The position numbers were made by a program, and so were the translations under genes. This document shows, in pieces, positions 53,416 to 64,000 of a DNA stretch of 64,000 bases (positions are counted from its first letter, which is position 1; every line of letters begins with the position of its first letter). The DNA is from Symsagittifera roscoffensis. Its lineage: Eukaryota > Xenacoelomorpha > Acoela > Convolutidae. The notes beneath the pieces are model-generated. The model did not search any database. It had not been told where the DNA came from and saw only the letters and a list, made by a program, of their open reading frames with translations. The stretch covers positions 60,001 through 124,000 of the forward strand of contig NC_087068.1 in the NCBI RefSeq assembly GCF_963678635.1, in the 5' to 3' direction.

Positions 53416-56400
53416 TTATAAGTTCAATTGTTTTGTATGAATTCCATCATCTTGTACTTGTCTTTTTGGATAAAATAAGCTTAGTCCTTTCTTTGTCTGT
53501 TCATATGTGGCCACCATATGATTTATAGATCTGAATCCTCTGTTAGTAGATGTAAGATTAATTGCTTCATCAAGCACTCTCCTGTATTTTGACATGGGAC
53601 CGTCTCCAGACTCTTCGAGAACTCGCTTGTTTAATCCTTTACAGTCATTTTCCCTAATTTTTTCCCAAGCAGCTCTCTTATCTGGTTCGATACAGTCTTA
53701 TAAATTTTCTTCGGCAAGTGCCAAGTAAAGTGAGTCGGTGTCCATCTCCAACTCTTCAAATACATTCACATCACAGAACTTGTCAAAGAAGTTAGTGTAG
53801 AGTTCCAACATTCTCAGTTTTGCAAAAGTTCTGAAGTATGAAAAAACCAACAATGATGGGTTCTCTGTGCTCAATGGTTGACTTCAATAACTCCACCTCA
53901 TATAAGTCCTTCTCAACTGTGTTAAGTCTCTTCAACAGTGGTTCATTGATTGCCTTATGAGTTTTTTCATCGTTGAGATATTTTGTGATTGTATGTCTCG
54001 ATCTATCCATGATCTGATATCCATACGAAGAATTACCCAAAAGTTTCATTGTTTCTGCTACAACTCCTGACAGAGGGTTTTCATCTCCTTCTCTTCTAGC
54101 ATCAACCACTGAGTGAACAAATTTATTAAAGCATTTCCGAGGAGAATAATGAACAAATCGGTAAACTTTGGTGCATTGCAATCCAAGTTCCATATAAAAG
54201 TTGAAGAGAGGAGTTATAACTGTTCCATTTTCCAGCTTGAAACTAGATATCAGCATTCTCTGAGGATGCTTTAACATTTCGTTCTCGATCGCATAGTTTT
54301 TCATGTAATCTCCAATATCATCTCTTCCGACCTCAGTATTTTTGAAAATTGGAGGAAAATTCGCAATTTTTGATTTTAGCTCATCTGGAACAACTAAGTC
54401 GCACTGAACGTAGCCAAAAAGAGATCCATCTTTTATTTTTGCTAAAGCTGAGTCTGTAGAAAGAGATCTTTTATAGGGAAAGTGGGTTCTGACGTGATTT
54501 TTGATCTTGTCATCGGTTTTGAAACTTTCCCACCAGTCACACTCCCACATTTCTTCCACTTTGTATCCTTTCTCTTTAATGTATTCTCGTCGCATATCAT
54601 CCATCTCTCTCTTCTTGTTTCCTCGCTCAATATCCTGTTCTGTTAAGGAGGGACGAGCTTCTTGACAGAAACAGAAGTGGTAATAACATCCCATTGCTTC
54701 AAACACTGTCTTACAGTGATCACAATAACCATCCACATTAAAACAGTCGATTTTTTTCTGTTTTCCAGATGTAAAAAAGCTCTCAATTTTACATTCTGGT
54801 CTTGATTCTTGATAAAAAGACATGACCATATTCTCAAAGTTGCAAGTTCGATTATGTCTAGCCTTGAATTTCTGCATTTCAGTGTCAAACTCCCATCTCG
54901 TGTACAGTCCTCTTGGCATATCTTGACACATTGAGAAAGGGTTAAGCTGGCTTGCATCAATTCCAACGATTGATTTACAAACATTTGATGAATTTCTGAT
55001 GTATGTTTCATCAAGTACAGCTTTTCGAGTGAAAACGAAATAAGGTCCACCCGTCATGTCCTCTCTTATTTTTTCACACAAGTCTTTATCACTTTCGCAA
55101 AATGGATAAAACTTGTAATTTGTGGATTTCTGTGGACAAATGTTTGCTAGATTTGGAAGTGTGCAGCCAAGTTTTAACATATCTATCCCCTTGTTATGAT
55201 AAAACTGAATCATTTTTTGAATTGCCTCCAGGGTTGGAACTACATCAATGTTGTTGTACCACTTCAAAAAGTCTTTGAACACTGTCATTCCATTTTTCTC
55301 CCAAGTCTCTAGTAAGTAATTGTAATATCCAAGCCAGATGGAGGAACAGTCTTGATTTGAAACTTTTTCAGTGCCTGCTGTTCGTCAAGCCTACTCTTTC
55401 TAAGCTTCTCATAATCAATGAAGTCTTTGTCTAGAGGATTGTTGTTTCTAAGTTTACTGAAAAAGGCTTCATACGGTGGCAAATCAGGAAAGTCAAGTTT
55501 GTCTGGGTTATCAAACCACTCATAGGGAAAGAATCCTTTCGTTTCGCTAGCTTTATAGGCTTTGAGAAAGGAATCCAGAGCAGTTGCCCCTCGCAGAAAC
55601 TTCATTATGTCGAGAAATTTTATATCTCCCTACTTGAAAGATATAAAGTCATTTGCTTTTTTGATGACGGATGTTTCTTGTTCTTTATCGCGAATCAAAA
55701 ACGGGATTAGGTAGGACTTGATCAAATTTAAATCATATCTACCGCTGTTAAATCCAAAAACAGGTAAAGTATTTACATATCTCTCCAGATGTTGTTTCAA
55801 ATCAATGAGTTGATTTTTCTGAATTAGCAAGATTTGTGTTGACATATCTGCTTCTTCCGAATATTCATTGCATTCTTCTTCATACTCAAATTTGTTACTT
55901 GAAAAGTTTTTACCACGTTCATTCAGCTGATCAAAGATCTTTTTCATTCTTTCATTGACAGCTACTTCAATATCTTGAAATTTTTTTCTCATTTCTAGCT
56001 TACTTTGTTCAGCCAACAGTTAGAGGTTGGATACAAAATCAATTATCAAGTTCTGTGGATCCTTGTTGTACAAGAAGATTGGATCATCAATCAGATTCGA
56101 TGATAGGGAGACTGAAATGGGGACTTGTTTTCCAATCCAGGTTGTAGTTTGTGTTTCTTTTAATTCCTCTGTAGGAACCCAAATTGATTCAAAATCGAAA
56201 GTTGCTAGATTTTTGAAGGGCTTGTTATCTTCAGAAACTGGAAGATTGAATCCTTCTAGTTTTTCAAACAAGGTTCCGCGAAGCTCATAGACGTTCTTTG
56301 GGTGAATATGTTTCAATCGGTCCTTGCATCTCAGAAGATGTTTGTTGAGAAACTCAGATCTTTTGAAGAAAGTATCACAACTAGGACACCGGAAACACTT

Positions 56401-57584
56401 GAAGAAAGAATCAATATCATTTGTATGAACGATATGATTGTTAAATCTGAGTAATTTGACCGTTTTGTCAAAACTTCCAATACTTCGTCGAGCTAGTTCT
56501 TCTACATTTTCTCCTTCTTGGATATCGAAATCGTATATAAACATGTTCCTTTGAACAATTTCCTCGACAAAAGGTAAGTCTTCTACAGAAACTCCACGAA
56601 AGTTTTTAGGATCATAACCAGATTTTGATATAAAATCTGTAAAGTATCTGGAAGTGTGAGAATCGAGATTTTTGTGTCCGTTCATGTGCATTGCCAATGC
56701 GCGGAAAAGACACAAATGATCTTTGTAGGGTTCCTTGTCCTTGTTAGATAAAAGACAGTTAAAAGAATGGTTTTTCAGTAGAGGTTCGGGTAAGACAGAG
56801 TCCGGACATCCCATTGGGATGTTTTTCAGCAAAGCAGCAAAAATTGTAACGTTAGTAATCAACTTGAATCGCCAATTTGTGTTCTGGCGTTCTTGGGTAC
56901 ATTGCTCCACAATATCAAATTTTTCTACTTTTCCTTGGTTTGTTATCAAATCCGCTTTCGTACAAAGTAGGTGGGATTTTTCAAACAGCGTATAGTTTTC
57001 ATGGGCGTAGAAATATCGATATTCACCAGTCTCAAGGTTTCGAAGTACAAAACCCAGAGCAATGTTGATTTTAGCTGCAGAATCAAGCTTATTGAAGACT
57101 TCCTCTAGTTTCTCGTTGATTATTTTAGTATCTCACTTGGAAATTTGAAAGTTAAATACCCTCTGTCTCCAATTTTCCATCTCCGTATCCACCAAAAAAT
57201 TTTGACAAGCACTAAGTTCCTCCTTCAGCTTTTCACCATCTTCCCCTTCTTCCTCCACAATCTTATTCAAGTCCGCTACAGTATCACTGGGTTTCCGTTG
57301 TTTTGCTCCATGTTCTTTTCTCCGATGTTGTTGGAGAGAGTAGTAACTTTGGAACTCTTGTTCACAAGAAGGACAAACTGTCGACTGCTTTGGACTTGGT
57401 TGAGCATGCTTCTTCGCAACATGATAACCCATCTCCTCTTTGCTCTTTGTATAAAAATGACAGTTTGGACACTTATTTTCCTTTTGTTTTTCACATCTTT
57501 TTCGATGTCTCGCATTATCAGCTCTCCTGTATTCCTGACCACATTCCTCACATTTGATTTCTCGTTCCGGTTAAGGGCAGGCAT
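53416..57584 (-). pseudogene. polB: Polinton protein-primed DNA polymerase B with N-terminal zinc fingers (broken)
   Basis: It runs from ATG near 57584 to TAA at 53416, about 1,390 codons. The N-terminus has three Cys/His fingers: CEECGQEY...RHRKRC, CPNCHFYT...HVAKKH and CPSCEQEF...HRRKEH (57560-57290). Another finger, CPSCDTFF, is near 56390. The 3'-5' exonuclease has FDFESI (near 56195) and GFNSGRYDLNLIK (near 55735). Polymerase motif A is DASQLNPF (near 54950), motif B is KLLGNSSYG (near 54040) and motif C is DTDSLY (near 53735). Stops lie near 57133, 56020, 55630 and 53700; frameshifts lie near 57570, 55350 and 53820. It would replicate the transposon from a terminal protein primer. Confidence 0.88.
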
Positions 57585-57780
57585 TATCTAAAAATAATTG
57601 GGACGTTAGAAATGTTCCAAAATTAAAAATTTAAAGTACCAATTGAATGAAAATACTTATTTTTCGTGAAGTAACGAACTGTAAAATTTGAAGTAAAATT
57701 CAATTGACTGTTTCTGATTGGCAAACAAAATGATTGATTTAACCCAATAAAATAAGTGTATTTATACTATCATTGATGCC

Positions 57781-57940
57781 TACGCAATTATCCTTTTATG
57801 GTAATGACGTCATTCTTTGAATAGAAGTGACGTCACCGCCTACGCAATGTTCTTTTTATGATAATGACGTCATTCTATAAATAGAAGTGACGTCACCACC
57901 CACGCAATTTTCTTTTTATGGTAATGACGTCATTCCTTCG
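57781..57940 (-). promoter_or_regulatory. 60-bp tandem repeats with five TGACGTCA (CRE) sites
   Basis: Two full units and a part (57781, 57841, 57901) each carry TGACGTCA, at 57805, 57828, 57865, 57888 and 57925. The units also contain TATG or TATAAATAG segments. They lie about 200 bp upstream of the polymerase start on its strand. CRE sites bind CREB/ATF bZIP factors, so this is a plausible enhancer or promoter. Confidence 0.65.
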
Positions 57941-58780
57941 AAAGTTCTAGAATTTTCCAGAATTATTTTCAACCATTCAGAACTAAGCAGTTTCTAGACA
58001 TAACTTTGGATCCAAAGTATTCATTTTTGAAGAATGTCAATTAAAAAGCATTTGAACTTCCTACAAGAAAAAAGAAAATATTCCGTGTGATTTCCTTATT
58101 GATGAAATAGATGTAGATTCTTACTTTTTTCACAATTTTTTGGACGTTTATGTTGTCCAAAATAGAGTTCTTCGACTAAGTAAAGGTCTCTTTAGGGAAA
58201 CTTACTCAATCAAAGAATTCATTTTTTATCCACATATTGCGTATCAAAATTATAAACTTACTGCTGAGTTACACCTGACCTGAATTTTTTTTAAATTTAT
58301 TTTAGAAAACTTGAAGTTAATAAAAAAAATCGTACGATAATATTTCAAAGACTCTTTTTATTCCCTACCCAACTCCCAAATTTGTCAAACCTCCACAGCG
58401 AAGTTCTTTATTCCTCCATTTTTTCAAAGATTTTCAAAGTTCAAAATCTTGCATGATCAGGTTTGGTATCAGATTTCCAGAGATTTGCTTTGAAAATTTC
58501 ATCAACTTTGAGTTATCATCTCAAATCTACATCAAAATCAAAGAACTTGAATATCTGCTGAAAAATCAACAATTTATCTTCGATTATATACAAAAAAATC
58601 AGTTAATTTTATGAGAAGACTTGCAGAGATGCTACTTTTATTAATTTTTTTTCTTTTGTTACTTATATCGTCAATATTTCTTATTTTTACAGCAAACAAC
58701 TTTTGGTAATTTGTTTTTGCGATTGCTTTTGTGTATATTTTTACTTATTTGGAAGACTTAAGTCCTTGAAAGGTTCCTCT
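57941..58780. other. Polinton intergenic region, AT-rich
   Basis: About 840 bp without a supportable ORF or repeat. Confidence 0.5.
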
Positions 58781-58956
58781 GATTGGATACGACAACTTGA
58801 ACAAAAATGAACAATTTTGTGATTGGAAACGACAATGTGTAAAATGGAGCTTTGTTTCCGATTGGACACGACTTCATCCAAGAATCCCATAAAAAGAAGC
58901 TGAAATCTGATTGGACACGACTACAATCAAAATAAGGAAAATCCATTCCGATTGGT
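58781..58956 (+). promoter_or_regulatory. Array of GATTGG (inverted CCAAT) motifs spaced about 40 bp
   Basis: GATTGGATACGAC (58781), GATTGGAAACGAC (58821), GATTGGACACGAC (58860 and 58909) and GATTGGTTAAACC (58950). ATTGG is the reverse of the CCAAT box bound by NF-Y. The array lies upstream of the small gene at 59124. Confidence 0.5.
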
Positions 58957-59000
58957 TAAACCCACACATTCCAGTTCTCTTAATTAAAAATTATTTTATC

Positions 59001-59095
59001 TTCAACTTAACTACCGTCAACTACCTCCTCTCTCAGCTCTAAATACAATAATTTCAACTTATCTTCCGTCAGCTACCTCCTTTATCAACTGTAAA
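59001..59095 (+). repeat. 52-bp tandem repeat before a small gene
   Basis: TTCAACTTA, CCGTCA and CTACCTCCT recur at 59001 and 59053 in the same order. It is possibly part of the promoter or 5' untranslated region. Confidence 0.5.
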
Positions 59096-59123
59096 TCTTG
59101 TTTTTACTCATTAACTCAACTTA

Positions 59124-59628
59124 TTGCTCAAAATAATCTTCTCAGTGCAAAACAACAACCTTATGTTCTCGGTGGAATTTTCGGCTGATTTAGTACAAAT
59201 CCAAGTGCGAGAAACAGTTTGTGGAGTTTTTCTGGCACGACTGGACATCCCAATCCAAGTCTGGCATATGGTGGAGGTGATGCGCAGGGATTTCAACGAA
59301 CATCATATAACGCAAGTACCCCCCTACAGAGAAACAACTTGGAGAAATGCAAATGATGGAGGAAGTGGCCGAGCATGTGGGAATGAACTACACCGAAATT
59401 CCTGACTCTAGATATGTGGCTCAACCATTCGACGATTTCCTCTTTCCTTGGGAAGAGGGATCGGTGGACAACCCAATTACAATCGAAGAGGATGAGGGGT
59501 TCTCTGAGCCAAGAACTCCAGTCAGCGAACCACCAAGACAACCACCAGTGATGGAGGCAAGACCAGCTTTGCGCTCCATTGAGAACTTGCAAAATTCTTC
59601 AGCTGCTCGACAGCTCTTTGATTTGTAA
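59124..59628 (+). pseudogene. Small Polinton protein, unknown (frameshifted)
   Basis: Two overlapping frames (59124-59405 and 59347-59628) meet at a run of C (59319-59324), so one gene with a 1-nt indel is likely. The first part reads FSVEFSADLVQIQVRE from an inner ATG (59163). The second is acidic and proline-rich (ITIEEDEGFSEP, VSEPPRQPP). I do not recognise the family. Its upstream promoter-like arrays support that it is a real gene. Confidence 0.45.
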
Positions 59629-60381
59629 ATAAATTGGTTACTGTCTTGTGCTTTGTAACTTAATTTCTTTGTATCTAGTAAATTTATTTTCAAGAGATAG
59701 GAACAAAGAGATCATAGAAAAGTTCATTAAGAAATTTCAAAGGTGAAATTTTGCTAAAAATGAAACTAATTGAGCATCTGGTAAACAGTTTTATAAAATT
59801 TTGTTAGAAAGATGGCAAAAAATATTAGACCAATTTTTGCAAGCTTGTTAAAAACTTTACATTAATTTTTGCACCATGCAAAAAACTTTTTTTAATTTTT
59901 TTTTGCCTACTTGTTAAAAAAATCAAAGAAAATCAGAGAAATCATTTCATTAAATATTTTCGCATTTTAAAGAAAACTGAAAGAAGATTTTCTTGCACTG
60001 TAAATATTTAAATAAAATGAAAATCTTTGTTTTATTTTTGATCATAAAAAAAGTCTCTTTTTTGCATGTATATTGATCAAAAGTATTGGAATAACAATGT
60101 ATTAAGATAGGGAATAGTACTCAAAGTCAGCAATTATGAAAAAATTTTAGCAATAATTTAACAAGTTTTTTACATTAGAGTTTTGCAATTTTTGCATATG
60201 AATAAGAAAAAATAAGTTAGATTTTTGTATTTGTTTTCAAAAAAACCACGAAAAAACTTGCATCTAACACAAAAAATTTGTTGAAAATTTTTGCACACTT
60301 GTTGAAAAAACCAAAACGGTTTCTGCATCTTGTAAAAAAGTTAAATTAAATTTTTGCAAACGTGTTGAAAAAGTCAAATCC
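59629..60381. repeat. AT-rich spacer with TTTTTGCAnnCTTGTTnAAAAA units
   Basis: The phrase TTTTTGCA...CTTGTT(A/G)AAAAA recurs at least five times, irregularly spaced. No gene is seen. Confidence 0.4.
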
Positions 60382-60630
60382 ATGGAGCAGGAACTTGCGA
60401 ACTGTCATGCGGTGTATGATGTAGCAACATACAAGAAGTGAAGGGTGTGTGTCAAAACCAAGAAGTACAGTGTGAACAAGCCACCCTACATTCAGATTCG
60501 ACTCTTCACTGCAAAGGACAACGAAGTTTTGAAGCAAGTTGCCTATGTCAACTATACTTTGAACGAATTCAAAGAAATTGCCCAAGTCTTGGGAGATTTT
60601 ATGTTTGTTGAGAACTGTAATGTTCACTAA
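60382..60630 (+). pseudogene. Small Polinton protein, unknown (one in-frame TGA)
   Basis: 83 codons with one TGA after 19 residues; the rest reads VKTKKYSVNKPPYIQIRLF and AQVLGDFMFVENC. It is lysine-rich in the middle. The frame is coherent on both sides of the stop. I do not recognise it. Confidence 0.4.
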
Positions 60631-60716
60631 TTTTATTGAGTGATGTTATTATAGTAATGTAATTCAAATATTCATCTTCTTGAATCATTTTTTAAAACTT
60701 CTTTGAGCTGAGCAGT

Positions 60717-61117
60717 ATGAGTTGGAACATTGATTTTTCAAGAAATCTTGTTTTAAAGCTTCGAAATAAATTGGGACTTTTTCATATCGTCTTACAAGAA
60801 AATTCCCAGAAATTTTCACTAACAGTTTTGGAATCTCAAAATTTACCAAAATTGCAAGATTTGGATACAGAATCACAAATTTTTCAATTTGAGTGGACTT
60901 TGCTAAGTTATCGTTCAGATATTAAGAAAATAGATCTTATAGAGTATCGTAGAAAAGGAAACACCTGAAAAAACAATCAGAAATTTCAGTTGAAAAAAAA
61001 AAGAGTATGATAATTTGGTTGATTTTATCCCGTCAGTTTTGTCTTATGTAGAAACATTCAAAAAAACTTGTATCATTATTGGCGAATGCACTGTAGAAAA
61101 TGAACATGCAGAAATTG
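60717..61117 (+). pseudogene. Possible Polinton gene, unknown (broken)
   Basis: An 83-residue open frame to 60968, then a stop, then coherent coding-like sequence in another frame (LVDFIPSVLSYVETFKK) to about 61117. It could be the remains of one gene. No family is recognised. Confidence 0.35.
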
Positions 61118-61207
61118 AATGAAATTCTCAGAAATTTCGATTTGACAAAACATGATTTTTCATCAAATACAAAAAGAAAAAATTAATTTCTTTGTACCTG
61201 TATTGTT

Positions 61208-61504
61208 TTGGATCCAAACATAAATTTGAAAGAAATAGACCAAAAATTTCCTTTTGGGGGTCTAATTGGATACGCAAATTCTTGTATGGATTACTTTTTT
61301 GCAAATTCAAAAGTTTTCAGACTTCATATAGTTTTACATGATGCAGCTGGATCTGTGAAGTCTACTACTTGTAAGGGACCTGGCTATTATTATGTTTTAC
61401 CTAGTTTTCCAAGTTCTTGTTTTGTTGGTCACGTGTCTGGATTGTTATTCTGTTTATATGTTAAACTTTTTGTTTCATCAGTATATGCATTGTTCGATTG
61501 TTAG
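61208..61504 (+). CDS. Possible Polinton protein fragment with hydrophobic C-terminus
   Basis: 98 residues. A middle part (FPFGGLIGYANSCMDYFF, LHDAAGSVKSTTC) is followed by a hydrophobic, Cys-containing end (GHVSGLLFCLYVKLFV) that could span a membrane. The ATG is probably internal, because the upstream sequence looks coding but broken. No function is assigned. Confidence 0.4.
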   Translation: MDPNINLKEIDQKFPFGGLIGYANSCMDYFFANSKVFRLHIVLHDAAGSVKSTTCKGPGYYYVLPSFPSSCFVGHVSGLLFCLYVKLFVSSVYALFDC

Positions 61505-61543
61505 TTATTCTAACTAAAATTTTCAGCGAAAACAGTTACCATC

Positions 61544-62013
61544 ATGAGTCTAGTTGTTTTGGATATTGAATGTATTGAAAACAAAATAGTTAAAGAATTA
61601 GGAGTTTATCAAAAAGGACAACCTGTGGGATATTCCTTTCTTCCTCCCAAAAAATTCAAAGCTACATCTCAGTCTGCTTGGTGTACGAAGCATCTTCATG
61701 GAATCAATTGGAACAGTGGCCATGAAAAACATACTGAGCTTGAAAAAATATTGAAAAAATTAAAAGCTCCAGAAACGGAGTTTTTGCAAAAGGTTATGAA
61801 AAATGTAAAATTCTGTCAGAAATTCTGGAAACAAAGGTTACAAACTTGGATGATTACGCATGTCCAAAAGTTCAGAATTTGATTTTCAAAGATGAAGAAT
61901 ATGATTGGTGGTGTAGCAACTACCCATTTCGTCATGCAAATACTCTTCACTGTGCAGAAAGAAAAGCATTTGCATACGGAACGTGGACTCGATGTTTTTT
62001 TAATAAATTATAA
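61544..62013 (+). pseudogene. Polinton protein with DEDD-nuclease-like start (frameshifted)
   Basis: It begins MSLVVLDIECIENKIVKELG, where an Asp-x-Glu follows a hydrophobic strand as in RNase H-fold 3'-5' exonucleases. The region SAWCTKHLHGINW follows. A 1-nt frameshift near 61790 moves the reading to a second frame with CSNYPFRHANTLHCAERKAF, ending at TAA 62011-62013. The exonuclease reading rests on one motif only and is an inference. Confidence 0.5.
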
Positions 62014-62093
62014 ATTACCTTACTAATTTTGTATTATCGTGTTTTTGAAATTTAAATGTTGATCATTATCAATTTTTTCATTCCAAAGTTGAG

Positions 62094-62357
62094 ATGGGAG
62101 ATGAATGTGACAAACAATTAAATTTAGGAAATTTTGTTTTTGATGAGGAAAATCATAAATGAAAATCTTGGAAGTTTTTTGGACGTACGTGTAATAGATC
62201 TCTTTTAGTGTTTATGTGCCAATTTTTTGTCATAATTTCAATACTAGCTTGTGCAATCGTTCGAATAATGTTATCCACTACATGTGAAGAAACAACAGTT
62301 TGGGTAGCAATTTTATCAAGTACAGTCGGTTATATTTTACCTTCTCCAAAGCTATGA
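62094..62357 (+). pseudogene. Polinton two-segment membrane protein (one in-frame TGA)
   Basis: 88 codons with TGA at codon 23. The C-terminal part has two hydrophobic segments (CQFFVIISILACAIVRIML and TTVWVAILSSTVGYILP) separated by TCEE. Its stop overlaps the next gene's ATG (ATGA at 62354-62357), which suggests joint expression. The role is unknown. Confidence 0.55.
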
Positions 62358-63382
62358 ACAAATTAATTTCTACCAAAGAATGAGTTTTTATTTCGCTAGT
62401 TGGAACGAGTGGATCTGGAAAAACGAATCTTATTTTTGAGTGGTTAAAAATTGGTACATTTCAACCAAAGTGTGACAAAAATTTTTATTTGTATCAATAT
62501 TATCAACCTCTTTATGGACAAATGCAAAAAAAAACCTTAAGTTTATCCGAGGAGTTGACTTTGAACTGATTGGAAACCTTCCCAATAATGGAAAAAAATA
62601 CCTGTTAATATTTGATGACTCTTGTGAAGAAATTTCAAATTCTAAGCAGTTTGTAAAAGTTGCTACTGCTGGCAGACACAGGGGACTGAATACAATATAT
62701 ATTAAGCATAACTTGTTTCATCAAAGCAAATTGGGAAGAGGTGTTGAGTTACAAAATTCACATATAGTCTTATTCAAGTCACAGAGAGATGTTTTACAAA
62801 TCAATACATTAAGTCAACAACTAGGTCTAGGATCACAATTGAAAGAGTGGTATCAAGGTGGAACATCTACTCCTTATGGTCATTTACTCATTGATTTAAC
62901 TCCAAAAACAGTTGATTCGCTAAGATATTGCACAAACAGTGGTTCAGTTCCATCAAACTTTTATCTACCAGCAGGAACAGAAACTAAGTTTTTGGACGAT
63001 GAGCATACAATACGTCTCTATACTCCCAATATTTCAAACGTTTTCCAAAAGCAAGAAAAAGAGGAGATTGTACCAAAAAAAATTGATTCTATTTACAGTG
63101 CTGTAAATGCAAAGTTGAAAACGAGTAACAAAAAGCAACTTATTGATTTAATTTTGAATTCTCCCAGAATTAAACTAAGTCAGTCAGAAAATATCATATT
63201 AGATAATCGAGACACAAAAGAATCAATTGTAGACTTTGTGTTTGCACTAAAGCAAAAAAAATACCGACTTTCCCGATATTTACTTTACCATTTTGGAAGC
63301 AACTCAAATTCCACCTAAACTTGTTGCCAACAAGAACGCCAAAGCGGAAGACATAGGAACTTGGGTCCCTTTCAAAATGTGA
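62354..63382 (+). pseudogene. Polinton genome-packaging ATPase, FtsK/HerA type (broken)
   Basis: Walker A is VGTSGSGKT (near 62405) and Walker B is YLLIFDDSCEE (near 62605). The following ATAGRHRGLNTIYIKHN region is typical of viral and Polinton packaging ATPases. Breaks: TGA at codon 10, a frameshift in the A-run near 62527, and a frameshift in the A-run near 63256, after which the frame reads to TGA 63380-63382 with GTWVPFKM at the end. The two A-run indels could also be sequencing errors. Confidence 0.8.
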
Positions 63383-63900
63383 AAAGGTAAGTCTGAACAG
63401 ATTGTATTCTAGGGGTAGAGCTGCGTACGGTTCTGTGCGAAACTTGAGTAGAGCAAGCGGATTGTCAAAAAAGAAAGTAGAACAGGTTTTACAAACCAAC
63501 ACATAGTATACAAAATTTGGTCCCCCGATCAGACGTTTTCGAAGGCTTCAAGCATTTTCAAAATATATAAATGAAATTTGGTGTATGGATTTGGCATTTG
63601 TGGACAAACTAGCGAGTCAAAACAAGGGAGTCAAATATTTATTGGTTGCTGTTGATGTTTTTTCAAGATTTGTCAGAGTTCAAACAATGAAAACTAAATA
63701 TGCCAAAGACACTTTGCAAGCTTTCAAAAAAATGTTTTCTCGAAAAAACACTCCTGAAAAGTTTTGGGTTGATAAAGGAACGGAATATGGAGGAACTTTC
63801 AGAAAATTTTGCAAGGAAAAAAGCATTGAAGTTTACTCGACCATGACTGAAACAAAAATTGCATTTGCAGAGAGAGCTATTCAATCATTAAAACACGTAA
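63383..63900 (+). pseudogene. Polinton integrase (truncated)
   Basis: Retroviral-type integrase that inserts the transposon. The first Asp is in WCMDLAFVD (near 63581), the second in WVDKGTEYGG (near 63769) and the Glu in AFAERAIQSLKH (near 63870). A stop lies near 63505. The frame is cut right after the catalytic Glu, at about 63900, by retroelement ORF3 sequence. Confidence 0.82.
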
Positions 63901-64000
63901 CCCAGGGACTTCGCTCTGGAGGACCCAGAGGTAGTCATGTTGCTGACCGCCCTGATCAACATCTTAGGGCACGACAACCGTGGGGACCGCCCCACGGAAA
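63901..64000 (+). pseudogene. Fragment of retroelement ORF3 (N-terminal part)
   Basis: It matches copy B 45570-45664 with three or four differences (GDFALEDPEVVM region). It begins mid-gene, without LTR, leader, gag or pol, and runs off the window. Confidence 0.85.

Larger units (their letters stand above)
53203..63900. mobile_element. Decayed Polinton/Maverick DNA transposon (partial)
   Basis: A protein-primed DNA polymerase B (-), a packaging ATPase (+) and a retroviral-type integrase (+) together define a Polinton, a large self-synthesising DNA transposon with virus-like genes. Between them are small genes and promoter repeats. Capsid and protease genes are not recognised. Every larger frame carries stops or frameshifts. 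The left boundary is uncertain: copy B's LTR ends at 53202, and no terminal inverted repeat can be seen. The right side is cut inside the integrase at about 63900. The sequence is AT-rich compared with the retroelements. Confidence 0.88.

Noticed and set aside
53416-63382. TGA recoding in the Polinton genes
   Set aside because: Several stops are TGA, but TAA and TAG also interrupt polymerase B and frameshifts are common, so plain decay explains it.

Overview
The window is repeat DNA from the genome of an animal, probably an invertebrate. I recognise no host gene, rRNA or tRNA. Everything identifiable is mobile: three copies of a very large Ty3/Gypsy-type LTR retrotransposon lineage, the start of a fourth fragment, and a decayed Polinton/Maverick. 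The LTR-element reading frames have moderate GC and the Polinton is clearly AT-rich. The exact host cannot be named from sequence alone.

Layout. (1) Bases 1-7013 (+): decayed copy A, the end of gag plus pol, cut off by a 200-N gap (7014-7213). (2) Copy B (+), also decayed: partial 5' LTR 7214-7928, a 3.2-kb structured leader (7929-11175), gag (11176-13872), pol (13869-18224 and 42675-45082), ORF3 (45478-51487) and 3' LTR 52316-53202. (3) Copy C (-), 18225-42674, inserted inside the integrase-proximal part of copy B pol. C has two 884-bp LTRs that differ at only three positions in my line-by-line reading. Its three long ORFs are open: gag (871 aa), pol (about 2,288 aa) and ORF3 (about 2,955 aa). 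(4) Bases 53203-63900: a Polinton with many stops and frameshifts. It holds a protein-primed DNA polymerase B with N-terminal zinc fingers (-), then several small genes, a two-segment membrane protein, a packaging ATPase and an integrase (+). (5) Bases 63901-64000: a fragment of ORF3 joined abruptly to the integrase.

How it fits together. Copy C shows the full design of this retrotransposon: LTR, primer site 12 nt in, long leader, Gag, a single in-frame UAG, Pol (protease, reverse transcriptase, RNase H, DD35E integrase, GPY/F, acidic linker, macrodomain-like C-terminus), a conserved 3' splice site, a giant ORF3 with an SGNH/GDSL hydrolase domain, a polypurine tract and the 3' LTR. Unusual points are ORF3 in the env position without env character, the macrodomain-like end of Pol, internal copies of the polypurine-tract sequence in pol, and a collinear set of stem-loop cassettes shared by the leaders of copies B and C. 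Copy C looks young and open but has Ser in place of Tyr in the YxDD motif of reverse transcriptase.
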